A DNA stretch of 64,000 bases from Cohnella panacarvi Gsoil 349 (GCF_000515335.1 NZ_KI911563.1:1523598-1587597); one strand, 5' to 3'; positions 8,301 through 16,232 are shown, counted from the first letter of the stretch. The notes: generated by a model from the letters alone, not told the origin. A program made the numbers and translations.

Positions 8301-9437
8301 TTAGCCGATCGACCACCTGCCCGTGAACTCTTCGATGCTCTCGGCGAGACGCGATACGCCTTGCCTAAGCTGCCTCTCGTCCGCGAAAGCGAAGGTGAGT
8401 CTAAGCGTATTGCACTGCGGGTCTTTCGCATAGAAAGGACCGCCCGGCTGGAAGATGAGCCCTTTGAGCCAAGCGCCCTTCAGCAGCGTCTCGCCGTCTA
8501 ATCCAACCGGCAGCGTAACCCATAAGTGCATGCCCCCTTTGGGCGTTACCCAGCTCAGGTCGGGCAGCCGTTTGTGCGCCAGCAGATCGGTGATCTGCTT
8601 CATCCGCATCCCGCACTGCACCTTGAACATATCGATTAACGGCGCGAGCGGATGCTCCTCGATCAGATCCGATAGCGCCTGTTGTTCGATCTCGCTGACC
8701 GGCGGCTCTTTGACGGGAGGCTGGTCCCCTGTCGCATCCAGCCTCAGCGGGTCGGCGTTGCCCGCGATCCAACCGATTCGCAAGCCCGAGATCAACCCCG
8801 GCGGCAATTGACCGATCGACAAGCACCCCGTATCGACGCGTCTTTGCAGCTCCGGGTCTTCCCCCTCGTACTGCAGCATTTCCTGCCGGTCATCCGTAAC
8901 GAGCAGCACCCCCGCCTCTTGGCACCGGAAGCGAACCGCTTGTTTGCGCTCCTCGCTCCAGCTCCCCCCTTCCGGGTCCGTGCACGTCCAACCGACATAC
9001 ACCAGCTTCGGCCGATAACGATACAGCGCCATCGTAAGCGCCTCCGGGTCCATCCCGTTCCGATCACCGGCGATCGCCAGCGGCTGCAACCCCGCGCGTC
9101 TGAACGTCTGCAGCGCCGATCTCGACGTCAAGCGCTCGACTAAGACGACGTCGCCCTGCTTCGCCGTCCTCTCCACGATCCAAGCGAGCGCGCCGTCCGC
9201 GCCAGGCGTCACCGTAAGCAGCCTGCCGTTGCCTCCCGTCTTGCCTTTCAGCAGCCCTTGGGCCAGCTGCTCGCGCAGCTTCTGCGTGCCATGCGCCTCG
9301 CGACGACTCGCTAAGCCTTCGAGCGCGACAGCCTGCGCCGTCTTCGTTGCCGCCCTCGCCAGTCTCTCGTCCCAATCGGAACCCGCGATCAAGCCTTCCT
9401 TGGGCCAGCCACCCATCCAGTTAATGACCTGGTTCAG
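8301..9437 (-). CDS. Class I/II aminotransferase-fold protein lacking the PLP lysine
   Basis: The roughly 378-residue protein follows the fold of the aminotransferase half of MocR regulators or of class I/II enzymes, but without a GntR domain. Landmarks are TPGADGALAW, LVTDDRQEMLQYEG, GLRIGW and NTLRLTFAF. The segment that should carry the Schiff-base lysine (SFSKTLAPGLRLGW in relatives) reads LSIGQLPPGLISGLRIGW with no lysine. The Asn-Pro-Thr-Gly motif is TDPEGG, and the DDY tyrosine is an Arg. It is probably not an active aminotransferase. ATG 9416 has no site; a CTG at 9437 (LNQVINWMGGWPKEG) sits 8 nt after GGGGAGGG, so I extended to it, with moderate certainty. Confidence 0.75.
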   Translation of the reverse strand: MNQVINWMGGWPKEGLIAGSDWDERLARAATKTAQAVALEGLASRREAHGTQKLREQLAQGLLKGKTGGNGRLLTVTPGADGALAWIVERTAKQGDVVLVERLTSRSALQTFRRAGLQPLAIAGDRNGMDPEALTMALYRYRPKLVYVGWTCTDPEGGSWSEERKQAVRFRCQEAGVLLVTDDRQEMLQYEGEDPELQRRVDTGCLSIGQLPPGLISGLRIGWIAGNADPLRLDATGDQPPVKEPPVSEIEQQALSDLIEEHPLAPLIDMFKVQCGMRMKQITDLLAHKRLPDLSWVTPKGGMHLWVTLPVGLDGETLLKGAWLKGLIFQPGGPFYAKDPQCNTLRLTFAFADERQLRQGVSRLAESIEEFTGRWSIG

Positions 9438-9597
9438 AGCGTTTCCCTCCCCTAACGTTGCCTACTCTCGGTACATCTATATGCGAACCGATGCCGTTCC
9501 ATAGCCGCATGCAAGTTGCAAATTGTTCACACATTTTAGCGTTTTCTTTTTGGATGTCGTTGGTTATAATAGAAGGAGTCAATCGGAGGTGTAGGAC

Positions 9598-9753
9598 ATG
9601 TTTCTTGCGGAGACGGCTGCCAAAGCAGCGGAAGAAGCGAATCAGATTTTTGGAATGTCCAATAAGTTCTGGGTCGTCATCATCGTCTTTGTGCTCTTCA
9701 TCGGCGCAATTCTGACGGCATCTTATAACGACGATAAAACGAGCGGGCTCTAA
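9598..9753 (+). CDS. Small single-span membrane protein (51 residues), uncharacterised
   Basis: Starts at ATG 9598, 7 nt after GGAGGT, with a TATAAT at 9565-9570. The protein has an Ala/Glu-rich N-terminus, one hydrophobic segment (FWVVIIVFVLFIGAILTA, about residues 24-41) and a short polar tail (SYNDDKTSGL). A good terminator follows 12 bp after the stop, which supports a real monocistronic gene. I do not recognise the family. It loosely recalls small sporulation membrane peptides but lacks the Gly-rich head of YjcZ. Confidence 0.7.
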   Translation: MFLAETAAKAAEEANQIFGMSNKFWVVIIVFVLFIGAILTASYNDDKTSGL

Positions 9754-9764
9754 TCGATCGCCCC

Positions 9765-9802
9765 GAAGCCGGATTCTTCCATGCGGAAGAGCCGGCTTTT
9801 TT
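9765..9802 (+). terminator. Rho-independent terminator after the 51-residue membrane protein gene
   Basis: Arms AAGCCGG-ATTCTTCC and GGAAGA-GCCGGCTT around an ATGC loop, followed by six T residues. Confidence 0.88.
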
Positions 9803-10173
9803 CATGCCCGCAATGGTTAGAACATATCCCGCTAAAGGTGCTAGGATCGCCGAATAACAACCATTAGCAGTTAATTCTCTAATTTCCCCGATATAAATCA
9901 AAAATAACAACCATTCTCACTTATTCGAGGAGATTTCGGCCGCCTGGCACGAATGCGCTCAAATAAGTATCGATTGGTTGTTATTCCTCGAGTTGGTCGG
10001 ATAGACGCCATTATAGCTGTCGATATATCGTTATTTAATCGCTCTTTTTATCGGTATCCCCTTCGCTCAGGTCATCTCCATCTCCTCTCTATCTCCATCT
10101 CCATCTCCTCTCTATCCCATCCCACTCCACCCCATCCCATCCCCATTTTCCGAATTTCCAATCTTACCGGCAA
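9803..10173. other. Intergenic region with short repeats and a pyrimidine-rich tract
   Basis: About 370 bp with no supported gene. The 13-mer AATAACAACCATT occurs at 9853-9865 and 9903-9915, with an inverted copy (one mismatch) at 9973-9985. One copy of the dispersed GGTATCCCC repeat lies at 10050-10071. From 10072 to 10150 the plus strand is a C/T-rich low-complexity tract made of CATCTC- and CATCC-like units. Confidence 0.7.
10050..10071 (+). repeat. Dispersed REP-like repeat, single copy
   Basis: Contains GGTATCCCCTTCGCTCAGG. All 22 bases are identical to the copies at 54699-54720 and 54791-54812. It is extragenic, between the small membrane protein gene and the abrB-like gene. Confidence 0.9.
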
Positions 10174-10174
10174 C

Positions 10175-10207
10175 AAAAAAACCGTCCATGGATTGGACGG
10201 TTTTTTT
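10175..10207. terminator. Bidirectional terminator downstream of the AbrB-like gene
   Basis: AACCGTCC and GGACGGTT arms around ATGGATT, flanked by an A-run on the left and a T-run on the right. It would stop the minus-strand abrB-like transcript and any read-through from the left. Confidence 0.88.
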
Positions 10208-10223
10208 GCTCTCGCGGCTATGC

Positions 10224-10466
10224 TTACAGCCCGTGCATGTCCTTCAGGCAGGAAGCGCAGACGTAACGCTCTTTGAACTCTCCTACGCCCTCCATCGAAG
10301 AACAGAACACGCAACGAGGCCGATAACGTTCAAGAATAATATGATCGCCTTGAACCAAAATTTCTACGGGATCTCCTTCGTTCATCTGATACCGTTTACG
10401 GAGAGATTTAGGCAACACAATACGTCCCAATTGGTCTACTTTACGAACAACGCCAGCCGGTTTCAA
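10224..10466 (-). CDS. AbrB-family transition-state regulator with C-terminal CxxC pairs
   Basis: An 80-residue protein. Residues 1-50 are an AbrB/SpoVT swapped-hairpin DNA-binding domain (GVVRKVDQLGRIVLPKSLRK is typical). The C-terminal 28 residues carry CVFC and CASC, a likely structural zinc site that replaces the multimerisation domain of Bacillus AbrB. I chose TTG 10466 (7 nt after GGAGG) over the TTG at 10484. It probably regulates stationary-phase or surface genes; targets cannot be read here. A strong terminator follows the gene and the upstream region to 10675 is AT-rich. Confidence 0.9.
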   Translation of the reverse strand: MKPAGVVRKVDQLGRIVLPKSLRKRYQMNEGDPVEILVQGDHIILERYRPRCVFCSSMEGVGEFKERYVCASCLKDMHGL

Positions 10467-10678
10467 AGCATTTCCTCCATTCAAGTGTCAAATCTAGTTA
10501 GTTACTGAAACACTTTTGCCACCCTATAGCGTTCGATATCGACAATTGATCTCCTGCAATAATAATTATTTACTTAGAATAATGCAAAACAGGTAAAAAT
10601 AAATCGAAATAGACAGAAAATTGCCGCGCATCCACTACAGATATATCCGACCGGAATTTAGGGATATAACCAAATTGT

Positions 10679-11137
10679 TCAAACTGGAAAATCGTTCTGC
10701 CGAAGCGCTTCGTAGATGACAATCGCAGCGGAATTCGCCAGGTTAAGCGAGCGGACCTTGTCCGTCATCGGAATCCGCATGCCCGTCTCCGAATGCGCGT
10801 CCAGCAGCTCTTGCGGAAGCCCCTTCGTCTCGCGGCCGAATACGAACAAGTCCCCGTCCTTGAACGAGAAATCGCTGTAGCGTTTCGTCACCCTCGTGCT
10901 CGCGAAAAAGAACCGCCCTTCCGGGAATGCGGCCTTCACCTCTTCGAAGGAGTCATAGTAGGTAATGTTAACGGCGTACCAATAATCCAGTCCCGCGCGC
11001 TTCAGCGTCTTGTCGTCGGTATCGAAACCAAGCGGACGCACGAGATGAAGATGAGTGCCGGTTGCCGCGCACGTACGCGCGATGTTGCCCGTATTCGCCG
11101 GAATTTCCGGATTGACGAGCACGATATGGAAAGCCAT
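10679..11137 (-). CDS. trmL: tRNA (cytidine/uridine-34 2'-O)-methyltransferase TrmL
   Basis: A 152-residue SPOUT-fold protein close to the family's usual length. It has the N-terminal motif NPEIPANTGNIARTC and the C-terminal knot motifs LFVFGRETKGLP and IPMTDKVRSLNLANSAAIVIYE, which bind S-adenosylmethionine. TrmL methylates the wobble ribose of tRNA-Leu species. ATG 11137 follows AGGAGG at 9 nt; the longer frame from 11173 has no site. It lies downstream of serC but is separated from it by a terminator. Confidence 0.95.
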   Translation of the reverse strand: MAFHIVLVNPEIPANTGNIARTCAATGTHLHLVRPLGFDTDDKTLKRAGLDYWYAVNITYYDSFEEVKAAFPEGRFFFASTRVTKRYSDFSFKDGDLFVFGRETKGLPQELLDAHSETGMRIPMTDKVRSLNLANSAAIVIYEALRQNDFPV

Positions 11138-11169
11138 AAAGCTGATCCTCCTTGCCGATGTTTCCACAC

Positions 11170-11216
11170 ACAAAAAAAAGCATACAGCGGTACAATTGTA
11201 CCGCTAGTATGCTTTA
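11170..11216 (-). terminator. Terminator downstream of serC
   Basis: A hairpin with arms AAAGCATAC and GTATGCTTT and an inner AGCGGTAC/GTACCGCT stem. On the minus strand it ends in a long T-run. Confidence 0.9.
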
Positions 11217-11225
11217 TCGTCTAGC

Positions 11226-12317
11226 TTAGCCGTTGCGTTGCCTAAATTCTTTCATAAACTCGGCCAGAGCCCGTACGCTTTCGATCGGTACCGCGTTGTA
11301 GATGGAAGCGCGCAAGCCGCCTACGCTGCGATGGCCTTTCAGGCCGACGAACCCTTGCTGCTCCGATTCTTTGGCGAACTGCTTCTCGAGCTCTTCTGAA
11401 CCGAGGCGGAACGTTACGTTCATAATCGAACGGCTTCCTTGCATCGCGCATCCGCGGTAGAAGCCGTCGGAGCCGTCGATCAAGTTGTACAGCAGGTTGG
11501 CTTTCTCGGTGTTGAGCTTCTGTATCGCTGCTGCGCCGCCTTGCGATTTCACCCATCTCAACACTTCGCCTACCATGTAGATCGCGAAAGTCGGAGGCGT
11601 GTTGTACAAGGAATCGGCTTTCGCATGCGTCTCGTAACGGAGCATCGTCGGCACGCCGGCGATTTCCGGTTTACGGATGAGATCCTCGCGGATAATAACG
11701 ATCGTAACGCCGGAAGGACCGAGGTTCTTCTGCGCTCCGGCATAGATCAAGCCGAATTTGGATACGTCGACCGGACGGCACAGGATGTCGCTGGACATGT
11801 CGCCGACGAGCGGAACGGAACCCGTATCCGGATATTCGGCCCATTGCGTGCCTTCGATCGTCTCGTTCGATGTCAGATGAAGATAGGCAGCGTCGGAAGC
11901 GTAGTTCAGCTCGCTAAACGCCGGAATGCGCATGAATTTGTCCGCTTCCGAAGATGCCGCGATCGCGGTCTCTCCGAACAGTTTCGCTTCTTGGATCGCT
12001 TTCGTCGCCCAACTGCCCGTGGATACGTAAGCGGCCGTCTGGCCCGGACGAAGCAGATTCATGGGAACCATGGCGAATTGCGTGCTTGCTCCGCCTTGGA
12101 TGAAGAGCACTTTATAGCCGCTTGGGATGCCGAGCAGCTCGCGAAGCAACGAATCCGCTTCGTAGTGGACTTTCTCGTAGATGGCGCCGCGGTGCGACAT
12201 CTCCATCAGGGACATTCCGCTATTCTCGTATTCAACGAATTGTTCTTGCGCGGTCTTCAGCACGTCAAGCGGCAACGCCGCAGGGCCGGCATTGAAGTTA
12301 TAGGCACGATTAGCCAT
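11226..12317 (-). CDS. serC: Phosphoserine aminotransferase
   Basis: A 363-residue class V aminotransferase that makes 3-phosphoserine from phosphohydroxypyruvate in serine synthesis. It starts with MANRAYNFNAGPAALP and contains FIQGGASTQFAMVPMNLL and YAGAQKNLGPSGVTIV, the latter carrying the PLP lysine; the length is normal. I chose ATG 12317 over GTG 12332; the ribosome site AAGGTGG is moderate. It stands alone, with a terminator after the stop. Confidence 0.96.
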   Translation of the reverse strand: MANRAYNFNAGPAALPLDVLKTAQEQFVEYENSGMSLMEMSHRGAIYEKVHYEADSLLRELLGIPSGYKVLFIQGGASTQFAMVPMNLLRPGQTAAYVSTGSWATKAIQEAKLFGETAIAASSEADKFMRIPAFSELNYASDAAYLHLTSNETIEGTQWAEYPDTGSVPLVGDMSSDILCRPVDVSKFGLIYAGAQKNLGPSGVTIVIIREDLIRKPEIAGVPTMLRYETHAKADSLYNTPPTFAIYMVGEVLRWVKSQGGAAAIQKLNTEKANLLYNLIDGSDGFYRGCAMQGSRSIMNVTFRLGSEELEKQFAKESEQQGFVGLKGHRSVGGLRASIYNAVPIESVRALAEFMKEFRQRNG

Positions 12318-12447
12318 CTTTCTTGTTCCCACCTTGTCTAGAATTAGGATAGGCTAATCATAACAAAGCTTTCATGCGCAGAGCAACTAGAAACTGCAAT
12401 TTTTGTGCGTCAAATTCATGAAATTCCGAACGAAAATGGGTGGATAT

Positions 12448-13071
12448 ATGAAGAATTTTCGTCTTTTCCTCGGTCTACAACTATCTCCGCCAGCCAAAGC
12501 CTACTTAGGCTGCCGAATGTCCGCGATGGCCCGGGAACTGCCGTTCCGCCAATGGACGCATAGCGAGGATCTGCATGTAACGCTGCACTTCCTCGGCGAT
12601 ACGCCCGCCTCGCGGCTCGCCGCGCTCGGCGACGCGGCAGCGGCCGCGGCTGCGCGCGCGGCGCCGTTCACGCTGGCGCTGACGAACGCGGGAACCTTCG
12701 GTTCCCCGTCGGCGCCGCGCGTGCTGTGGTGCGGCGTGGCGGAGCCGGCGGCCGCGCCGGGGGCTCTCGCCGAGCTGCACGCAGCGCTCGGCGAGAGCTT
12801 GAACGCCTCCGGCTTCGCCACGGAGGCGAGGCCTTTCCGCGCGCACGCTACGCTCGCGCGCGGTTGGTCCGGCGCCGCCGGAGCCGCAGGCGATCCGGCG
12901 GCGGCCATCGCGGCGGCGTGGCAGGCTGCGCCATGCGACGCGCCGCACGCGGCCGCAGCGTGGACGGCGGATGCCGTCACGCTGTTTCGCACGCACCTCG
13001 GCCGGCGGCCGAGCTACGAGGTGCTGGCAATCTTCCCGTTCGGCGGCGGCAAGGAGCTTGCTCTGCAGTAA
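12448..13071 (+). CDS. thpR: RNA 2',3'-cyclic phosphodiesterase (2H family)
   Basis: A 207-residue protein with the two signature HxT motifs, HVTLHFLG near residue 45 and HATLARGW near 133, as in ThpR/LigT enzymes that open 2',3'-cyclic phosphates. ATG 12448 was chosen (GGTGG upstream; MKNFRLFLGLQLSP is a typical start). The middle of the gene is extremely GC-rich and codes for long alanine runs, unlike its neighbours. This probably reflects local base bias rather than transfer, because the motifs are intact. Confidence 0.92.
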   Translation: MKNFRLFLGLQLSPPAKAYLGCRMSAMARELPFRQWTHSEDLHVTLHFLGDTPASRLAALGDAAAAAAARAAPFTLALTNAGTFGSPSAPRVLWCGVAEPAAAPGALAELHAALGESLNASGFATEARPFRAHATLARGWSGAAGAAGDPAAAIAAAWQAAPCDAPHAAAAWTADAVTLFRTHLGRRPSYEVLAIFPFGGGKELALQ

Positions 13072-13120
13072 ATACCAGCACAAGTACAGGTACTTGCCAG
13101 CCGACCTCGATAGACAAAGG

Positions 13121-13146
13121 GAATACCTGCTATCATGCAGGTATTC
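13121..13146 (+). terminator. Probable thpR terminator hairpin
   Basis: Perfect 10-bp arms around TATCAT, followed by a weak T-rich stretch (CTCTTACC). Confidence 0.55.
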
Positions 13147-13253
13147 TCTTACCATTCGCTCTAACGAAACGATCCGCGTCGATTTAACTGCACCTCTGCA
13201 GCTTGCCGCCGTATCTATAGCATCACACCTATGTTTACTGCACTTTTGCAGCT

Positions 13254-13380
13254 ATCCGATATCCGAGACACTATCCGATACCCGAGACACTAACCAATAC
13301 CCGAGACACTATCCGATATCCGAGACACTATCCGATACCCGAGACACTATCCGATATCCGAGACACTAACCAATATCCGA
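13254..13380. repeat. Tandem array of a 19-bp unit (six copies plus a partial)
   Basis: The unit is ATCCGATATCCGAGACACT. Copies alternate GATATCC and GATACCC, and two start AACCAATA instead. The units are contiguous with no spacers, so this is not CRISPR. It lies between the ends of two convergent genes. Confidence 0.95.
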
Positions 13381-13400
13381 CTTTGCACGACAACAGAAAG

Positions 13401-13422
13401 AAGCTCCCCTTGCGGGGAGCTT
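13401..13422 (-). terminator. glnA terminator
   Basis: AAGCTCCCC and GGGGAGCTT around TTGC; on the minus strand followed by CTTTCTG, a modest T-rich tail. Confidence 0.75.
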
Positions 13423-13440
13423 CGCGCATAAGTCCTATGA

Positions 13441-14865
13441 TTAGCAGTCGAAGTACAGGCTGTACTCGTGAGGGTGAATGCGGATGTTAACGGCTTTCGC
13501 TTCAGCGCGTTTCACGGCAACATAGTTCTCGATGAACGACTTCGTGAATACGCCGCCTTCCGTCAAGAAATCGGAGTCGGCTTCCAGAGCGTCGAGCGCT
13601 TCGTCGAGCGAGCCAGGTACGCTGCGGATTTCTTTCTTCTGATCGTCGGAAAGCTCGTAGATGTTCGTATCGAACGGTCCATAGCCAAGAGCGGTTGGAT
13701 CGATTTTGCGTTTGATGCCGTCCAGACCTGCCATCAGCATAGCTGCGAAAGCAAGGTACGGGTTAGCCGTGGAGTCCGGCGTACGAAACTCGATGCGGCA
13801 GCCTTTAGGCGTAACGGCTGCAACCGGAATACGAACGGCTGCGGAGCGGTTGCCTTTGGAGTATACCAAGTTAACCGGAGCTTCGTAACCAGGAACGAGA
13901 CGTTTGAACGAGTTCGTCGACGGGTTCGTGATCGCGATCAACGCTGGAGCGTGGTGCAGGATGCCGCCGATGTAGTACAGGGCCAACTGGCTCAGGTTCG
14001 CGTAAGCGCCTTTCTCATAGAAGAGCGGTTCGCCTTCGTTGAAGATCGATTGGTGAACGTGCATGCCGGAACCGTTGTCGCCGAAAAGAGGCTTAGGCAT
14101 GAACGTTGCGACTTTGCCGTATTGGCGGGCAACGTTGTGGATGATGTATTTGTACTTCATCAGGTTGTCGGCCGTCTTGGTCAGCGTGTCGAAACGGAAG
14201 TTGATCTCCGCTTGGCCAGCCGTCGCGACTTCGTGGTGGTGGCGCTCTACGCGCAGACCGGTATCTTGCATCAAGCGAACCATTTCGCTGCGGATATCTT
14301 GCTGGGAGTCGACCGGAGCTACGGGAACGTAACCGCCTTTAACGCCGACTTTGAAGCCCAGATTGCCGCCTTCTTCTTTACGGTTCGTGTTCCAAGCGGC
14401 TTCCTCTGAATCGACGAAGTAAGAAGAGGAGTTCATCGTGCTTTCGTAACGAACGTCGTCGAAGACGAAGAATTCGGATTCAGGCGCGAAGAATGCTGCC
14501 GTACCTACGCCGGCTTTCTGCAAGTACTCTTCAGCTTTATGGGCAATCGAACGAGGGTCGCGCTCATAGCGCTCGCCGTCCGGAGTATGAATGTTACACA
14601 TAACGATCAAAGTGGCGTGAGCGGTGAATGGATCAACGTATACGGAATCCGTGTCAGGCATCATGACCATGTCAGATTCTTCGATGCCGCGGAAGCCTAC
14701 GATCGAGGAACCGTCGAATGCAACGCCATTCACGAACGTTTCAGCTTCTACCTCTGTAGCCGGAAGCGTGATGTGGTGAGCGCGACCGCCAAGGTCGACG
14801 AAGCGGAAGTCAACGAATTCAATGTTTTTTTCCTTAATTAAATCCAATACTTGTTGAGCAGACAT
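13441..14865 (-). CDS. glnA: Glutamine synthetase type I (long, 474-residue form)
   Basis: Makes glutamine from glutamate, ammonia and ATP. All type I landmarks are present: FDGSSIVGF, the metal ligands in FFAPESEFF, GQAEINFRF, NGSGMHVHQS, NPSTNSFKRLVPGYEAPV and EFRTPDSTANPY. At 474 residues it is longer than Bacillus GlnA (444) and closer to the GSI-beta length. The Tyr of NIYELSD lines up with the region adenylylated in Proteobacteria, but Firmicutes generally lack the adenylyltransferase. A good sigma-A promoter and a perfect GlnR/TnrA box lie upstream, so I infer nitrogen control. No glnR gene is adjacent, unlike the Bacillus glnRA operon. Confidence 0.96.
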   Translation of the reverse strand: MSAQQVLDLIKEKNIEFVDFRFVDLGGRAHHITLPATEVEAETFVNGVAFDGSSIVGFRGIEESDMVMMPDTDSVYVDPFTAHATLIVMCNIHTPDGERYERDPRSIAHKAEEYLQKAGVGTAAFFAPESEFFVFDDVRYESTMNSSSYFVDSEEAAWNTNRKEEGGNLGFKVGVKGGYVPVAPVDSQQDIRSEMVRLMQDTGLRVERHHHEVATAGQAEINFRFDTLTKTADNLMKYKYIIHNVARQYGKVATFMPKPLFGDNGSGMHVHQSIFNEGEPLFYEKGAYANLSQLALYYIGGILHHAPALIAITNPSTNSFKRLVPGYEAPVNLVYSKGNRSAAVRIPVAAVTPKGCRIEFRTPDSTANPYLAFAAMLMAGLDGIKRKIDPTALGYGPFDTNIYELSDDQKKEIRSVPGSLDEALDALEADSDFLTEGGVFTKSFIENYVAVKRAEAKAVNIRIHPHEYSLYFDC

Positions 14866-14944
14866 TTAAATTTCCCCCCCATTCCCGAACATTAAAAGGT
14901 TTTTGTCGGTCTATTGTTCAAGTTTTCATTGAACTTATGAGGTA

Positions 14945-14974
14945 ATTATAAAACCGAGTCTTGTGAAGCGTCAA
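14945..14974 (-). promoter_or_regulatory. Sigma-A promoter of glnA
   Basis: On the minus strand TTGACG (14974-14969), an 18-bp spacer and TATAAT (14950-14945). The predicted transcription start is near 14938, giving a leader of about 70 nt before glnA. Confidence 0.8.
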
Positions 14975-15002
14975 TACTTATGTAAGGTATTTTTTGTGGT
15001 TA

Positions 15003-15019
15003 TGTTAGCATTTCTCACA
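15003..15019. promoter_or_regulatory. GlnR/TnrA binding site upstream of glnA
   Basis: TGTTAGCATTTCTCACA is a perfect match to TGTnAn7TnACA. Its centre is about 73 bp upstream of the predicted glnA start. Confidence 0.8.
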
Positions 15020-15087
15020 TTTTAGACTCTTGTTCATCAAACATTCAAAATCGACTGATCGACGCCAGACTTGTCATAACGACAAAA

Positions 15088-15110
15088 ACGGCCTGCGCTC
15101 CGCAGGCCGT
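15088..15110 (-). terminator. Terminator downstream of aroF
   Basis: Perfect arms ACGGCCTGCG and CGCAGGCCGT around CTC; minus-strand T-run follows. Confidence 0.88.
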
Positions 15111-15143
15111 TGCAAATCGAGATTCCTATTCTCACGGAATGAC

Positions 15144-16205
15144 TTATTTAATCCAAGTCGCGAACGCTTCGGCAGGCGCCTTCTGCGTGTCGAACTTCTT
15201 GCCAAGAAGCGGAGCAAGCTGCTCGAGTTCCTTGAGCAGGTTGGCGAATTGATCCGGGAACAGCGATTGTACGCCGTCTCCCGTCGCCGAATTGTCCGGA
15301 TCGGTATGCATCTCGATAATCAGACCGTTCGCGCCGGCGGCCACGGAAGCTTTCGTCATCGTCTCAACGAGCTCGCGGCGTCCGGTCGCATGGCTCGGAT
15401 CGGCGATAACCGGCAAGTGGGAAAGCTGCTGGATCACGGGAATCGCCGTCAGATCGAACGTGTTGCGCGTGTAGGTCTCGAACGTGCGGATTCCGCGTTC
15501 GCACAGCATCACGTTCGGGTTTCCGCCGGCCAGGATGTACTCCGCCGCGTTCAACCATTCGTCGTAGGTGGCGCTGAAGCCGCGCTTGAGCAGCACCGGA
15601 TTTTTAATCGTGCCTAGTTTGCGCAGCAGGTCGAAGTTCTGCATGTTGCGCGTTCCGACTTGCATAATGTCCGCGTATTCCGCGCATACGTCCACGAACT
15701 CGGGGGCCATGACTTCAGTAATCGTAAGCAAGCCGTACTTGTCTCCTGCGTCCTTCATCCATTTCAAACCTTCGATGCCGATTCCTTGGAAGCTGTACGG
15801 ACCCGTGCGGGGTTTGAACGCGCCTCCGCGCAGCACTTGACCGCCGGCCGCTTTCACCAATCGGGCGATTTCATCGATTTGCTCCGGCGTTTCCACCGCG
15901 CAAGGTCCGCCCATAACGACCAGATTGTCGCCGCCGATCTTGACGCCCTTCACTTCGATGATCGTATCGTCCGGGTGGAAGTCTCTGCTCGCCAACTTGT
16001 AAGACTTCGAAATCTTGATCACGTTCTCAACTCCTTGCATCGAGCGGATGTGCTCTGCAAGCGAAGGAGCTGCCTTGCCGATGATGCCGATCACGGTGCG
16101 GTCCGTTCCGCGGGAGACGTGCGCTTGCACGCCGCTTTGCTCGATGACGCGAACGATCTCGGCAATACGGCTATCCGATATATGGGGGGAAGTAATGACG
16201 ATCAT
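15144..16205 (-). CDS. aroF: 3-deoxy-7-phosphoheptulonate (DAHP) synthase, type I-beta with regulatory N-domain
   Basis: Catalyses the first step of aromatic amino acid synthesis. Residues 1-70 are a ferredoxin-like domain (MIVITSPHISDSRIAEIVRV) of the kind fused to AroFI-beta enzymes. The rest is the barrel, with VVMGGPCAVE, RGGAFKPRTGPYSFQG, QVGTRNMQNFDLL, LLKRGF and PVIADPSHATGRR. It is 353 residues, normal for the fused form. ATG 16205 has a GGAG about 12 nt upstream. A three-unit 16-bp repeat with an exact palindrome lies just upstream and could be an operator. Confidence 0.96.
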   Translation of the reverse strand: MIVITSPHISDSRIAEIVRVIEQSGVQAHVSRGTDRTVIGIIGKAAPSLAEHIRSMQGVENVIKISKSYKLASRDFHPDDTIIEVKGVKIGGDNLVVMGGPCAVETPEQIDEIARLVKAAGGQVLRGGAFKPRTGPYSFQGIGIEGLKWMKDAGDKYGLLTITEVMAPEFVDVCAEYADIMQVGTRNMQNFDLLRKLGTIKNPVLLKRGFSATYDEWLNAAEYILAGGNPNVMLCERGIRTFETYTRNTFDLTAIPVIQQLSHLPVIADPSHATGRRELVETMTKASVAAGANGLIIEMHTDPDNSATGDGVQSLFPDQFANLLKELEQLAPLLGKKFDTQKAPAEAFATWIK

Positions 16206-16232
16206 AAATAAGTCACGCTCCTAATTGGTTTA

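Larger units (their letters stand above)
13072..13440. other. Intergenic region with hairpin and 19-bp tandem repeats
   Basis: 370 bp between the convergent thpR and glnA genes. It contains a perfect 10-bp hairpin at 13121-13146 (GAATACCTGC and GCAGGTATTC, probably the thpR terminator), two related CTGCACnnnTGCAGC segments near 13189 and 13238, the 19-bp repeat array and the glnA terminator. No gene is supported. Confidence 0.75.

Noticed and set aside
9598..9753. Assignment of the 51-residue protein to YjcZ
   Set aside because: It has one hydrophobic helix but lacks the Gly-rich head and the typical LVLFILL core.
11439..12341. A 300-codon frame on the plus strand
   Set aside because: Antisense shadow of serC, with no ribosome site and no recognisable protein.
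12505..13155. A 216-codon Arg-rich frame on the minus strand
   Set aside because: Created by the extremely GC-rich middle of thpR; low complexity and no ribosome site.
13254..13380. CRISPR array
   Set aside because: The 19-bp units are contiguous with no spacers and no cas genes are near.
13468..14409. A 313-codon frame on the plus strand
   Set aside because: It is antisense to glnA, whose protein matches glutamine synthetase throughout; the frame arises from GC-biased codons.
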